Numbered from the stretch's first letter, positions 52,615 to 62,761 are shown. The stretch: 64,000 nucleotides of DNA from Paenibacillus sp. G2S3 (GCF_030123105.1 NZ_CP126095.1:1116001-1180000); one strand, 5' to 3'. Numbers and translations are program-made. The notes: generated by a model not told the origin, from the letters alone.

Positions 52615-53745
52615 ATGAAATCATTTTTGCCCAATGATATTAAAGATGAGAATAGAAAAATAGTCTTCGATATTTTGCTTCAATATCCTGAACTGGCGAA
52701 AGTCGAGATTACAGAAAAAACGGCAATGAGTTTTGTTACTGTAAGCAAGATTGTTACCTTTTTTGAACAGATTGGCTTATTGACTGTCACTGGTGAAAGT
52801 CGAGAAGGATCTGGCGGCTTGGGAAGAAAGCGTACGGTTTACAGATTTAATGAAAACAGCTATACGACAATCGGGATACAGATTATTGGCAACACGATTA
52901 CAGCGGTACTTATTAATCTGTACGGCAAGGTCATAGATTCGTATTCGATTGAAATAGATATTCCGTTCTATAGCCAGCAGTTCACTTCGATATTTATAGA
53001 GATTGTGGAACATTTGAAGAGTAAAGCGAAGGAAACGGATAGTGTTGTATTGGGGATTGGTATTGGCGTTGATGGTGCGATCAATACAAGAAAGAAAACG
53101 ATCCGGATGAGAACGCATCACAATAAAGAAAACGACTTTAAGTATGAAACGATTATTGAAACGCTCAAGAGCGAAATGAACTTGCCCATTCTTCTGGAGA
53201 ATGATGTGAACGCAGCGACTGTGGCGGAATTTCGGAATCTTGAAAACTCAGATCAAGCACTGACGAGTCTCGTTCATGTTGCTGCAGGTGATGGGGTCGG
53301 AGGCGGCTTGATTATTAACAAAGAGCTTCACCGCGGCGTTAATGCAAGCGCGGGTGAGCTGGAGTATATGTGCTTTGATTCAGAATATAAACGGACTCCA
53401 TCTTCAGTCGGTTGGCTGGAAAGCAAATTAGCCATTAAGTATTTGTTAAGCACATATGATTTGAATTCAACGAATGACGTAGAAGCTTGCATTGATTATG
53501 TTTCGAAGAATCTGGCATTAACGATTACCAATATGATCAGCATTTTGGATATCAACCAGGTCATTATTAGCGGTAAAACGGTAGCGTTGTTTCCGGAGCG
53601 AATATTGGACCGCACGAAAAGCTATGTCAAGCAATATACGGAGTGGACTCCTCAAATTTCGGTGAGTAAGTTGCATCAATCAACAGCAATCGGAGCAGCT
53701 ATACTTATTCTCCAGCAAGAGATGATTAATGTCATTTCGGAGTAA
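52615..53745 (+). CDS. ROK-family transcriptional regulator
   Basis: A 376-residue NagC/XylR-type repressor. The N-terminal winged HTH (~15-60: TEKTAMSFVTVSKIVTFFEQIGLL) is followed by a sugar-kinase-like ROK domain with VLGIGIGVDGAI, ILLENDVNAATVAEFRN and VAAGDGVGGGLIINKELHRG. The usual zinc site CxCGxxGC after that is missing: the sequence reads GELEYMCFDSEYKRTPSS. GAGGAGG precedes the ATG. It is followed 20 bases later by nagB, suggesting that it responds to an amino sugar or its phosphate. Confidence 0.87.
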   Translation: MKSFLPNDIKDENRKIVFDILLQYPELAKVEITEKTAMSFVTVSKIVTFFEQIGLLTVTGESREGSGGLGRKRTVYRFNENSYTTIGIQIIGNTITAVLINLYGKVIDSYSIEIDIPFYSQQFTSIFIEIVEHLKSKAKETDSVVLGIGIGVDGAINTRKKTIRMRTHHNKENDFKYETIIETLKSEMNLPILLENDVNAATVAEFRNLENSDQALTSLVHVAAGDGVGGGLIINKELHRGVNASAGELEYMCFDSEYKRTPSSVGWLESKLAIKYLLSTYDLNSTNDVEACIDYVSKNLALTITNMISILDINQVIISGKTVALFPERILDRTKSYVKQYTEWTPQISVSKLHQSTAIGAAILILQQEMINVISE

Positions 53746-53765
53746 ACAAGAAGGAAGTGAACAAC

Positions 53766-54488
53766 ATGATCAAAATCTTTGAGAATGAAGAGGAAGTAGC
53801 AAACGAAATTGCTAGAGAGATGAGAGATCATTTATTTACTGATCAGCATCCCGTGTTCTGCCTGGCCTCAGGGAGTACTCCACAAAAAAGCTATCAGAAA
53901 TTTTCCAATGATGCGGACCTCCGATTGAAAATCAAGAGGCTTAACATCGTTAGCTTGGATGAGTGGGTTGGCATTGACAAAAGCTCTGAAGGAAGCTGCT
54001 ATCAGATGTTGAATCAAGATCTGTTCTCGCAGATTTCACTGGAAAGCAGACAGATTGTGTTTTTTGATGGAACATCGCCGGATATGAAGCAGGAATGCTT
54101 GCGAATTGATCGCTTTATCGAGCAACACCCAATTACATTCAGCTTGATGGGCGTAGGTATGAATGGACATATCGGATTAAATGAACCTGGTAGCCCAGTA
54201 TTAAATTACAGCAGTGTTGTGGAGCTGTCGGAAACAACAAAGACTGTCGCTCAAAAGTATTTTCATGAGCAGACTGAATTAAAGCAAGGCATTACATTAG
54301 GTTTGGAACAGATTGTAAGTAGTAAAAGAGTGGTTATCGTCATAACTGGAGAGCGCAAAGCTGATATCGTGAAGGAGATCTTCACAAGCTCTGATGCACA
54401 GCTGCCTGCTCAGCAATTGCTCGGCTATGATCATATAGATTTCTTTTTAGATGCTGCAGCCGCCAAATATATTGATCAGTCATCATAG
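53766..54488 (+). CDS. nagB: Glucosamine-6-phosphate deaminase
   Basis: Converts glucosamine-6-phosphate to fructose-6-phosphate and ammonia. It has 240 residues. Motifs: FCLASGSTPQKSYQKF (phosphate loop), NIVSLDEWVGI, FSLMGVGMNGHIGLNEPG and the C-terminal GYDHIDFFLDAAAA. ATG 53766 has AAGGAAG 8 bases upstream; the GTG at 53757 lies in that RBS. It differs from the best-known NagB in lacking the FDPEGM-type ending. Context: amino-sugar catabolism with the ROK regulator. Confidence 0.85.
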   Translation: MIKIFENEEEVANEIAREMRDHLFTDQHPVFCLASGSTPQKSYQKFSNDADLRLKIKRLNIVSLDEWVGIDKSSEGSCYQMLNQDLFSQISLESRQIVFFDGTSPDMKQECLRIDRFIEQHPITFSLMGVGMNGHIGLNEPGSPVLNYSSVVELSETTKTVAQKYFHEQTELKQGITLGLEQIVSSKRVVIVITGERKADIVKEIFTSSDAQLPAQQLLGYDHIDFFLDAAAAKYIDQSS

Positions 54489-54521
54489 TTGAAGCGTAAT
54501 ATGAAAAGGAGCTTGAAGACA

Positions 54522-55791
54522 ATGAAAAAGTTGAAGGTTATGTTAATCGGAGCAGGAAGTGTTTCCTTTGACCGAAATGTTCACGGCATTTTCTCATCTT
54601 GCGAAGATTTGGCAAACGACGAATTTGGAAGATGCATTAAGAGATGCTGACTTCTCCATCGTTGCGATTGAGGTAGAGAGGTATCACTACTGGTCACAAG
54701 ATTTCCATATCCCACGGCGTTACGGCAGCAAGCAGCTATATGGTGAGAACGGCGGCCCAGGATCAATGTTCCACACTTTGAGAAATCTAGGTCCGATGTT
54801 GGAAATTGCAAAGACAATGGAGAAGGTGTGTCCAAATGCCTGGCTGATTAACTACACGAATCCAGAAGCGAAATTGGTGGAGGCGATCTCCAAATTAACT
54901 TCAATCAAAGTGGTAGGCTTGTGCCATGGTTTAGACATCGGTATTCATCAGCTAGCTGAATTTCTGGAGATGGATGGTAAAGATATCGCTGTTGAAGGCG
55001 GCGGATTGAACCACTTTGGCTTCTTCACGAAGATCTGGAACAAGAATACGGGAGAGGATTTATACCCTCGACTCCATGAAAAAGAAAAGCTAGCTAACCG
55101 TTTGGCACAATTCGATCATGTTGGATTATCCAGAACGTTGTACCGTACGTATGGCTACTTCCCTTACCCGGGTACTCACCATTGCGGCGAGTATATTTCT
55201 TGGGCAGAAGATTTCTATGCTGGACTACCTCTGCAGTTCCGTTACGATCCAATAAGTGAGCAGCTGTGGAAGAAAGACTCCAGAACACCTGACTTTGTAT
55301 ACTGTGCAAGCGGCAGTACTTTAGATAAAGGCTTGTCCGAGAAAACAATGAACCAAGAGCTCTGGATAGAGCAAGCTTATACGTTCGATAAAGAAAAGGT
55401 TCAAATTAGTAATGAATATGCAGTGCCAATTATTGAAGCGATCTTCTTCGATGATGAAACCGAGTTGAATGCTGTTAATATGCAAAACAATGGCGCTATT
55501 AAAGGACTTCCAGATGATATGGTCGTTGAAACATAAGCGATCGTTAACAAAAGTGGTATCAAATTTAAGCCAATGACGGTTGAACTGCCAACTGCCATTA
55601 TCGGAACGATCCATATTCAAGGTACAATCCATAAGCTGTTACTTGAGGCGTTTGTTGAAGAGTCGAGAACAAAATTGCTGCAAGCGATTCTGCTTGATCC
55701 GCAAGCTCCAACATATTATCAAGCTTGTGCGATGATCGATGAAATGTGTGAACTGCAAAAAGATGTGCTGCCAAAGCTTGAGTGGAAATAA
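54522..55791 (+). pseudogene. Broken GH4 (NAD-dependent) glycosidase gene
   Basis: Starts ATG 54522 with KLKVMLIGAGSVSF, the NAD-binding opening of GH4 enzymes, but the frame then runs to a stop. The family sequence resumes in another frame (LAKIWQTTNLEDALRDADF onward), implying an internal deletion of some 30 codons plus frameshift. It continues well conserved (YHYWSQDFHIPRRYG, NYTNPEAKL, GLCHG, HFGFF) until TAA 55534-55536, where homologous sequence (AIVNKSGIKF to PKLEWK) carries on in frame to 55791. Two independent lesions make loss of function likely. It is downstream of nagB in the same orientation, so probably once an amino-sugar glycosidase. Confidence 0.88.
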
Positions 55792-55795
55792 GTCT

Positions 55796-55848
55796 TTAAA
55801 AAATGGCCTCAGTCTGATGAAATTCAGGACTGAGGCCGTTAAACTTTT
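55796..55848. terminator. Bidirectional terminator
   Basis: GGCCTCAGTC pairs with GACTGAGGCC. The better T tract is on the minus strand (TTTTTT after GGCCA), ending the dihydrouridine synthase gene. Confidence 0.82.
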
Positions 55849-55867
55849 TATATTTGAGATGTCTTAC

Positions 55868-56848
55868 TTAATTTCTAAATCCAAAAAAAGGTTGCACCAA
55901 TCGCCGCACCTCATCGGTTGAATTCGTCTCCATCAATTGATTTTTTAGTTCGTCGGCACCATCAAATCCACGAATATAGATTTTGAAGAAGCTCCGAAGT
56001 GGATTAAATAGACGTGGTTCATGTTCTTTTGAATATTTATCGTGAAGATCTAGATGGAAAAGTAGTAGATTAAGAAGTTCCTCCACGCTATGTTCTTTAG
56101 GCTCTAGTTCGAAAGCGTATGGATTCTTGAAAATACCTCGGCCAATCATGACACCATCCACGCCGTATTGTTCGACTAATTTTAAGCCTGTTGCACGGTC
56201 AGGAATATCTCCGTTAATCGTTAACAACGTATTTGGAGCAATTTCATCGCGTAATTGTTTGATTTCAGGGATAAGCTCCCAGTGTGCATCTACTTTACTC
56301 ATTTCTTTTTTGGTACGAAGGTGAATGGAAAGATTCGCAATATCTTGTTTGAATATATGTGTCAACCAATCGCGCCACTCGTCAATTTCGCTATAACCTA
56401 ATCTTGTTTTCACACTAACCGGCAATCCACCAACTTTTGCTGCATGGATAATTTCTGCCGCTACTTTAGGATGTCGAATTAATCCAGCACCTTTTCCATT
56501 GGTTGCGACGTTTTTTACTGGGCATCCCATGTTAATATCGATACCACGAAAACCAAGCTTTTTCATATCCATGCACATCTGTTCAAAATACTCCGGTTTA
56601 TTACCCCAAATATGAGCGACCATCGGTTGTTCATCTTCTGTGAACTTTAATCGACTAAGTACACTTTCTTTTACTTTTACTTTAGGGTGACAGTAATATT
56701 CTGTATTTGCGAATTCCGTGAAAAATACATCCGGTTTTGCAGCTGCACTAACCACGTGACGAAATACAACATCTGTGACATCTTCCATAGGTGCCAATAT
56801 AAAAAACGGCTTTGGTAAATCAAGCCAAAAATTTTGTTCGTTACTCAT
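55868..56848 (-). CDS. tRNA-dihydrouridine synthase, copy A
   Basis: FMN enzyme reducing uridine to dihydrouridine in tRNA loops, 326 residues. [14 protein letters not shown] opens the TIM barrel. The catalytic Cys lies in [49 protein letters not shown] and [15 protein letters not shown] are standard. AAAGAAGGAGAA precedes the ATG. A second copy lies at 57870-58847; the two products are mostly identical, as is part of their upstream region. It has [15 protein letters not shown] where copy B has [15 protein letters not shown]. Confidence 0.93.
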   Translation of the reverse strand: MSNEQNFWLDLPKPFFILAPMEDVTDVVFRHVVSAAAKPDVFFTEFANTEYYCHPKVKVKESVLSRLKFTEDEQPMVAHIWGNKPEYFEQMCMDMKKLGFRGIDINMGCPVKNVATNGKGAGLIRHPKVAAEIIHAAKVGGLPVSVKTRLGYSEIDEWRDWLTHIFKQDIANLSIHLRTKKEMSKVDAHWELIPEIKQLRDEIAPNTLLTINGDIPDRATGLKLVEQYGVDGVMIGRGIFKNPYAFELEPKEHSVEELLNLLLFHLDLHDKYSKEHEPRLFNPLRSFFKIYIRGFDGADELKNQLMETNSTDEVRRLVQPFFGFRN

Positions 56849-56941
56849 TAAGTTCTCCTTCTTTTACAACATTTTGCCCATCATACATAGTATCATTTTT
56901 TTTCGCTTGCTGCACAAAATTGTAGAGGGTCTCTTTTTTTT

Positions 56942-57378
56942 CTATAATCGCTCGGGGTTATACCAGTACTGTTCTACAAACACAAACAGCTACGATTACG
57001 CCATTGCTTGCCAATCATGATTCTAAAGAAACTTGTTTATTGTATTACATAGAAAAGGATGAAAAAGCCATTTTCTATGGTCACGACAGCGGTTGGTTTC
57101 CCAAACAGACTTGGGACTGGTTGAAAGTAAAAAAACTGGATCTTGCTATTCTAGAATGTACGACTGGGAATGCCCCAAATTGTGAAGTTCACATGAATGT
57201 TGAGGATACTCTAAAAACACGGGAATGGTTAATCGAGAATTGTGTTATGAAAGCAGAAGGGCGAATCGTAGTCACTCATTTCTCTCATAATGCTCATCTG
57301 TTGCATGAAGATTTGGTTCATATTTTTGAGCCGAATGGGATTACAGTAGCATTTGATGGGATGCAACTGGACATATGA
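56942..57378 (+). pseudogene. Remnant of a metallo-beta-lactamase-fold (PhnP-like) hydrolase
   Basis: A long coherent frame (TPLLANHDSKETCLLYYIE through HEDLVHIF) corresponds to the C-terminal half of an MBL-fold phosphodiesterase-like protein: GHDSGWFPKQTWDWL and VVTHFSHNAH retain metal-ligand positions. The N-terminal half with HxHxDH is missing, and no RBS/ATG pair fits. Read as a truncated gene between the two dihydrouridine synthase copies. Confidence 0.72.
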
Positions 57379-57395
57379 GTTAGCGTATAAGTGAA

Positions 57396-57762
57396 ATGAT
57401 CATAGTAGGGCTCTTTATTATTAGTGGAATCGTTAATCGTCATGCAAATCAAGGGAATTCGGCTCATTCCCATAGCCATTCTTTATGCAATTGTAGTAGG
57501 GATATGTGTTGCGGGGTATACATTAATGGATAAACTGATTGTCCAGCAATTATCTCCACTATCAACGCTTCTTCTTATTTTATGTTTTTGATGGCGATGA
57601 AGCTTGCTCCCTTAGCTTCAATTGCACCAATACGAGAAATTGGAACGGTTGTTGGTACGATTCTTGGCATACTTGTACTAAAAGAGAAGCAAGGAGTGCG
57701 AAGAATTATCATGTCGGCTGTGATTACCTGTGGGATCATCTCCATTGCCATATGGGGATAAG
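57396..57762 (+). pseudogene. Remnant of an EamA/DMT-family transporter
   Basis: Fragments of a membrane protein appear in different frames: a hydrophobic IAILYAIVVGICVAGYTLMD piece ending at a stop after LLLILCF, then MAMKLAPLASIAPIREIG, VVGTILGILVLKEKQG and an ISIAIWG end. These match the C-terminal half of EamA-type drug/metabolite transporters. Frameshifts and lack of a start indicate decay. Confidence 0.72.
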
Positions 57763-57792
57763 TTGGGATTAGCATTTGACCATATAGTATTA

Positions 57793-57826
57793 AAGGCCTC
57801 TCGTAGTAATACGAGAAGCCTTTTTT
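57793..57826 (+). terminator. Rho-independent terminator
   Basis: AAGGC and TCGTA pair with TACGA and GCCTT, followed by TTTT. It sits just after the transporter remnant. Confidence 0.82.
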
Positions 57827-57869
57827 GTACTGTATACTTGGCAGGGTGCAATTCAGAGGAGGGTGTGCC

Positions 57870-58847
57870 TCATTCTAATTCTTGATCTAAAATCGGTTTT
57901 ACTAAGCGACGTACTTCATCTGTTGACCTGGTGTCCATTAATTGGTTTCTTAGTTCGCCTGCGCCTCTAAATCCACGAACATAGATTTTGAAAAAGCGAA
58001 GAAGTGGTTTAAATGGACGTGGTTCGTTTTCTTTTGAATATTTATCGTGAAGATCCAACTGTAATAGAAGTAAATTGAGAAAATCCTTCGCACTATGCTC
58101 TTTAGGTTCTTTTTCAAAAGCAAATGGATTGGTGAAAATGCCGCGGCCAATCATGACGCCATCAACGCCATATTGTTCTACTAATTTTAATCCTGTTGCG
58201 CGGTCAGGAATATCTCCATTAATAGTTAACAACGTATTTGGAGCAATTTCATCGCGTAATTTTTTTATTTCAGGGATTAGTTCCCAGTGTGCATCTACTT
58301 TACTCATCTCTTTTTTTGTACGAAGGTGAATGGAAAGGTTCGCAATATCTTGTTTCAATATATGTCCTAGCCAATCGCGCCACTCGTCAATATCAGAGTA
58401 ACCCAACCTTGTTTTAACACTAACCGGCAATCCACCGGCTTTTGCTGCTTGAATAATTTCTGCTGCAACCTCGGGATGTAGTATTAAACCAGCACCTTTA
58501 CCATTGGATGCGACGTTTTGTGCGGGGCATCCCATGTTTAAATCGATACCGCGAAAACCAAGTTTTTTCATATCAATACTCATCTGTTCAAAAAATACAG
58601 GTTTATCACCCCAAATATGAGCGACAATCGGTTGCTCATCTTCTGTGAACGTTAATCGACCACGTACACTGTCTTTTCCTACAGGGTGACAATAGCTTTC
58701 TGTATTAGTGAATTCTGTGAAAAACACGTCGGGTTTGGCAGCTTCACTAATGACGTGACGAAATACAACATCTGTGACATCTTCCATGGGTGCTAATATA
58801 AAAAACGGCTTCGGTAAATCAAGCCAAAAGTTTTGTTCGTTACTCAT
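57870..58847 (-). CDS. tRNA-dihydrouridine synthase, copy B
   Basis: 325 residues, intact, with the same motifs as copy [35 protein letters not shown] with the catalytic Cys, [22 protein letters not shown] and [24 protein letters not shown] precedes the ATG. It appears to be a duplicate of 55868-56848. The phrase ATCATACATAGTATCATTTT also recurs upstream of both genes (about 56880 and 58908). Differences are mostly conservative, so both copies may be functional. Confidence 0.93.
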   Translation of the reverse strand: MSNEQNFWLDLPKPFFILAPMEDVTDVVFRHVISEAAKPDVFFTEFTNTESYCHPVGKDSVRGRLTFTEDEQPIVAHIWGDKPVFFEQMSIDMKKLGFRGIDLNMGCPAQNVASNGKGAGLILHPEVAAEIIQAAKAGGLPVSVKTRLGYSDIDEWRDWLGHILKQDIANLSIHLRTKKEMSKVDAHWELIPEIKKLRDEIAPNTLLTINGDIPDRATGLKLVEQYGVDGVMIGRGIFTNPFAFEKEPKEHSAKDFLNLLLLQLDLHDKYSKENEPRPFKPLLRFFKIYVRGFRGAGELRNQLMDTRSTDEVRRLVKPILDQELE

Positions 58848-59146
58848 ATTATCTCCTCTTGTTGTAATATATAAAAACGATATAGGCTATAGCAAAGTCT
58901 TTTACCCATCATACATAGTATCATTTTTTTCGTTTGATGCACAGAATCAATGATGTGAGCGACAGCCATGTTTGTGGTGGTAGTATCCACCATTAAATAA
59001 GGCCATGGCCTATTTGTTTATAATCTGTTTATTGATACTTGTTATAATCCTGTAGATGAAAAGTTTGTAATTTAAAGTCGAATCATGTTAACGAATCGAT
59101 TATAGACAAACGACATAACGCATCCAATGAACAGGGGGACAAGCAA
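58848..59146. promoter_or_regulatory. Intergenic region between dihydrouridine synthase copy B and the SLH gene
   Basis: About 300 bases. It holds the upstream sequence shared with copy A (near 58908-58950), a 12-base palindrome AGGCCATGGCCT near 59003, and two TATAAT words (59021-59026 and 59042-59047), one of which probably serves the SLH gene. No good -35 was found. Confidence 0.4.
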
Positions 59147-61372
59147 GTGAACAAAAAGCAATGGATAAGCTCTATATTGGCTGCTGCTGTATTATCAAGT
59201 CCTATCATTATGCCGACCAAAGGATCGGCTGCAGCTTCATTTATTGATATTGATGGCTCATATGCAAAGAAAGCGATTGTTGAGCTATTCGATCAGGGGA
59301 TAGTGACCGGTGTTGAAGAGAGTAAGTTCTATCCTGCGTCGAATATTACACGGCAGGATTTTGCAATTATTTTAGCAAAAACATTGAAGCTGGATGTCTC
59401 GAACCCTCCTGCGATGCCAACCTTTCTGGACGTTCCCAGAAGCAACTACGCATACAGCTATGTGGAGGCAGCTGTCAAAGCCGGATTGATTAAAGGTACA
59501 GGCAATAATCTTTTCGGTGCGGGGCAAAATATATCACGTCAGGATATGGTCGTCATGTTCGTGAGAGCACTGGGAGTCGATCCTACCGGTAAAGCTGGAG
59601 CTTTACAATTTGTTGATAGTAGCCAAATTGCTGATTATTCCAAAGATTTTATAGCTACCGCTGTGGAATATGGATTGATTACTGGATATAATAATTTTTT
59701 TAATCCTGCTGCCAAAGTAGATCGTCAGGCTGTAGCTCTAGTAGCCTCCAAGTTTTTGAAGTTTAAGGAGAACGGGAATACTGAGCAGCCAAGCTCCACC
59801 CCAACTCCTCAGCCGGGTAAAGAAGTGGTAACAGTACCTACTCCTGTTGTTGGAGGTTCCTCCTCTTCACAAAGTGGGCATAGCAGCAATTCAGATATTA
59901 ATGCACCTATGGTTGATAGCACCAAGTTCGAGGCGATCGACAACTACAACGGGACACAAGATCAGCTTCACGGGTTAGCGGGAGCCATTGGCGAGCAAGG
60001 AGCAGCAGTACAAGCCTACCTGTGGACGGATACGAATGAGAACGGTGTAGTAGATGCCGATGAATTAGGAACAGCCATCACATTAGGTACCAGTGAAGCA
60101 GACGGATCTGTGAGTGCAACCAATATCGGTGATTTGCGCGCAGGAACGTATCGTTTCGTGATTACGGCTAAGGATGTATCCAATAATGAATCAGCGAAGG
60201 ATGCTGCACATGCCGTTACGGTGACCTTGGACAAAAATGAAGTTCCGGATACGACTGCACCGGTAGTGGATGCAACCAAGTTCGAGGCAATCGACAACTA
60301 CAACGGGACACAAGATCAGCTTCACGGGTTAGCAGGAGCAATAGGCGAGCAAGGAGCAGCAGTACAAGCCTACCTGTGGACGGATGCGAATGAGAACGGT
60401 GTAGTAGATGCCGATGAATTAGGAACAGCCATCGCATTAGGTACCAGTGAAGCAGATGGATCTGTGAGTGCAGCCAATGTTGGTGATCTGAACGCAGGAA
60501 CGTATCGTTTTGTGATTACCGCTAAGGATTCATCCAATAATGAATCGGCGAAGGACGCTGCACATGCCGTTACGGTAACCTTGAGCAAGAACGAAGTTCC
60601 GGATACGACTGCACCGGTAGTGGATGCAACCAAGTTCGAGGCGATCGATAACTACAACGGGACACAAGATCAGCTTCACGGGTTAGCGGGAGCCATTGGC
60701 GAGCAAGGAGCAGCAGTACAAGCCTACCTGTGGACGGATGCGAATGAGAACGGTGTAGTAGATGCCGATGAATTAGGAACAGCCATCGTATTAGGCACCA
60801 GTGAAGCAGACGGATCTGTGAGTGCAGCCAATATCGGTGATCTGAACGCAGGAACGTATCGTTTCGTGATTACCGCTAAGGATTCATCCAATAATGAATC
60901 GGCGAAGGACGCAGCACATGCCGTTGCGATTGAGCTTGTTAGAGGTGTTCTGACCACACCTACGGTTACTAGCTCCATTTATGGCTTTGACGGAGGTATT
61001 TCAAAAACAAAACAGCTGATAATGGGTTCTAGGCAATCGCTCATTCGCTTTGACTTTTTTTCCGGAGAATCCTTTACGAATGCTGAAATTCAGGTAACGC
61101 TAGAAGGCATGACCTTTAACACAAACGACTATTACAGCATTAGCGGATGGACAAGTCCGACGAGTGATCAAATTAGTAATAATGGGCATACACTGACTTT
61201 CACAGGAAGCAACAGAGGTGTTTCGGATATTGCGTTTGAACTTCACGATAAAGTGATGCCGGCACCCGGGACCTATCTCATTAAGTTCAAAGCAGATGCA
61301 GATGGACCAGGAACAGCTAGATCTTACTCCGAGGAACAAGTTATTACCTTAATTATTTTGCCTCCGGCCTAA
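59147..61372 (+). CDS. SLH-domain surface protein with triplicated 118-residue unit
   Basis: A 741-residue secreted protein. GTG start after AGGGGG; signal peptide ~1-30 (ending KGSAAA). Three SLH repeats lie at ~31-88, ~90-150 and ~155-212 (FIDIDGSYAKKAI..., FLDVPRSNYAYSYV..., FVDSSQIADYSKDFI...). A Ser/Pro/Thr linker to ~250 follows. Three tandem units of 118 residues start at 253, 371 and 489, each containing KFEAIDNYNGTQDQLHG, YLWTD then NENGVVDADELGT, and AGTYRFVITAKD. The C-terminal ~140 residues form a unique beta-rich domain. The DxNxNGxVD stretch looks calcium-binding. It is an S-layer or S-layer-associated protein of unknown role. Confidence 0.88.
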   Translation: MNKKQWISSILAAAVLSSPIIMPTKGSAAASFIDIDGSYAKKAIVELFDQGIVTGVEESKFYPASNITRQDFAIILAKTLKLDVSNPPAMPTFLDVPRSNYAYSYVEAAVKAGLIKGTGNNLFGAGQNISRQDMVVMFVRALGVDPTGKAGALQFVDSSQIADYSKDFIATAVEYGLITGYNNFFNPAAKVDRQAVALVASKFLKFKENGNTEQPSSTPTPQPGKEVVTVPTPVVGGSSSSQSGHSSNSDINAPMVDSTKFEAIDNYNGTQDQLHGLAGAIGEQGAAVQAYLWTDTNENGVVDADELGTAITLGTSEADGSVSATNIGDLRAGTYRFVITAKDVSNNESAKDAAHAVTVTLDKNEVPDTTAPVVDATKFEAIDNYNGTQDQLHGLAGAIGEQGAAVQAYLWTDANENGVVDADELGTAIALGTSEADGSVSAANVGDLNAGTYRFVITAKDSSNNESAKDAAHAVTVTLSKNEVPDTTAPVVDATKFEAIDNYNGTQDQLHGLAGAIGEQGAAVQAYLWTDANENGVVDADELGTAIVLGTSEADGSVSAANIGDLNAGTYRFVITAKDSSNNESAKDAAHAVAIELVRGVLTTPTVTSSIYGFDGGISKTKQLIMGSRQSLIRFDFFSGESFTNAEIQVTLEGMTFNTNDYYSISGWTSPTSDQISNNGHTLTFTGSNRGVSDIAFELHDKVMPAPGTYLIKFKADADGPGTARSYSEEQVITLIILPPA
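59903..60946 (+). repeat. Three tandem 354-bp repeats inside the SLH gene
   Basis: Repeat starts are at 59903, 60257 and 60611, exactly 354 bases apart. Copies 2 and 3 are nearly identical at the DNA level, and copy 1 differs at a few more positions (for example GATGTATCC versus GATTCATCC). The third unit fades near 60946. The low divergence points to recent duplication or gene conversion. Confidence 0.92.
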
Positions 61373-61422
61373 AAAAGAAGCTTCTCATGAGTTCTTTGAA
61401 CTTGTGTGAAGCTTCTTTTTTT
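61371..61422 (+). terminator. Rho-independent terminator after the SLH gene
   Basis: AAAAAAGAAGCTTC-TCATGAGTTC pairs with GAAC-TTGTGT-GAAGCTTC, then TTTTTTT. Related to the groEL terminator. Confidence 0.9.
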
Positions 61423-61513
61423 ATGAAAAAGAGGATTGCTCAATATAGTCTAAATGAGTATTATGAGTAGGTATGTTCTTATAAAAATAGAGATAAATAG
61501 GATGGAGAGCACC

Positions 61514-62710
61514 ATGAAAACATCACGACAGAACGCATTGATTTTCTCGTTTACTTTTATGGCGTTTATTCTGGGTACGACGGAGTATATTATCGTTGGT
61601 TTACTCTCGGAAATATCCTCGAGCCTCGGAGTAACGCTAGCGACAGCCGGGGGTTTGGTATCTGGTTTCGCGATCGCTTATGCCATTGGAACACCCATTA
61701 TGATGTCCTTGTTCAGCCGTATCCCGAAACGGATTACCATTCTTGTGTCGCTTGTATTGATTCTGCTACTGAATTTGTGGAGCGCTATAACTGGAACCTA
61801 CAGTATGCTGCTGGTGACTAGAATAGTTACTGCCGTACTATGTGGTTTTGTCCTTTCTGTAGCCATTACAGTAGCGAATGAAGCGGTTGACCGGGAGAAA
61901 AGAGGCAAAGCGATCGCTACAATTTTGAGCGGCTTCGCTGTTGCGAATGTATTTGGTGTACCGATCGGCACTTTTGTAGGACAGTATTTCAACTGGCCTG
62001 CAGCATTTGTTCTGAATGGGGTATTAGCTGGAATTGCCATAGCGCTAAATTATGCCTATATTCCACGCAAACTACCGAAGCCTGTGCCTAGCTCACTCAA
62101 GGATCAGATCGAACTGCTTACAAATGGACGCATTATTCTTGCATTTCTCATTCCAGTTACGGCAGTGGGAGCGGTTTTTGTGATGTACACTTACATTACA
62201 CCATTGCTGGAGCAAGTCATGAATATTCCTAAGAGCTCGGTTAGTGGCGTGCTGTTTGTATACGGGATTGCCACGATTGTCAGCAACTGGATTGGAGGCA
62301 AGGTTGCGACCGGAAATGCGGTAAGTAAGCTTAGATTCGTATTTCTTATACAAGCTGTGGTCTATATCGTCTTTAGTATGACCGCATCGATTTCGATTCT
62401 AGGAATGATCGTACTAATGATGCTAGCCGTAATGTCGAGTATTGTAAGCGCACCAGCCCAGCTTTATTTGATAGATTTGGCCAAGCAGTTCTCACCACGA
62501 TCGAAGGACCTTGCTGCATCGTTGAATCCAGTAGCTTCTAACCTGGGAATCGCAGGAGGATCCGCGATTGGGGGAGTGGTTGCCCAGCATGGAGGATTAA
62601 TCTCCCTTCCTATAGCTGCTTCTATCCTGGCGATTTCGGCATGTGCGATTGCTTTGATATGCTATAAGTTGGATCAGCATACGCAAGAAGCGGTTATCTC
62701 AACATCATAA
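61514..62710 (+). CDS. MFS transporter, sugar/drug efflux (AraJ/YdhP-like)
   Basis: A 398-residue permease with 12 predicted helices. The N-terminal FMAFILGTTEYIIVGLLSEI matches the AraJ-like efflux branch of the major facilitator superfamily, with an Asp/Arg-bearing inner loop between helices 2 and 3 (SRIPKRI). ATG 61514 has GGAGAGCACC upstream; earlier in-frame ATGs lack an RBS. Substrate unknown. It stands alone between two terminators. Confidence 0.88.
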   Translation: MKTSRQNALIFSFTFMAFILGTTEYIIVGLLSEISSSLGVTLATAGGLVSGFAIAYAIGTPIMMSLFSRIPKRITILVSLVLILLLNLWSAITGTYSMLLVTRIVTAVLCGFVLSVAITVANEAVDREKRGKAIATILSGFAVANVFGVPIGTFVGQYFNWPAAFVLNGVLAGIAIALNYAYIPRKLPKPVPSSLKDQIELLTNGRIILAFLIPVTAVGAVFVMYTYITPLLEQVMNIPKSSVSGVLFVYGIATIVSNWIGGKVATGNAVSKLRFVFLIQAVVYIVFSMTASISILGMIVLMMLAVMSSIVSAPAQLYLIDLAKQFSPRSKDLAASLNPVASNLGIAGGSAIGGVVAQHGGLISLPIAASILAISACAIALICYKLDQHTQEAVISTS

Positions 62711-62761
62711 CTTAACCTAAGCGTGTAGATGTACGTGGTGTAATGGAGGCGAAGGATATAG

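Noticed and set aside
57539..57772. 77-codon frame in the transporter remnant
   Set aside because: Reads Cys/Trp-rich nonsense in the wrong frame; the transporter-like sequence is in the other frames.
55868..58847. Composite transposon formed by two direct repeats
   Set aside because: The repeated units are housekeeping genes with no transposase or terminal inverted repeats; gene duplication is simpler.
60016..60978. Three similar minus-strand frames within the SLH gene repeats
   Set aside because: They recur only because the underlying 354-bp repeat recurs; no RBS or protein-like features.
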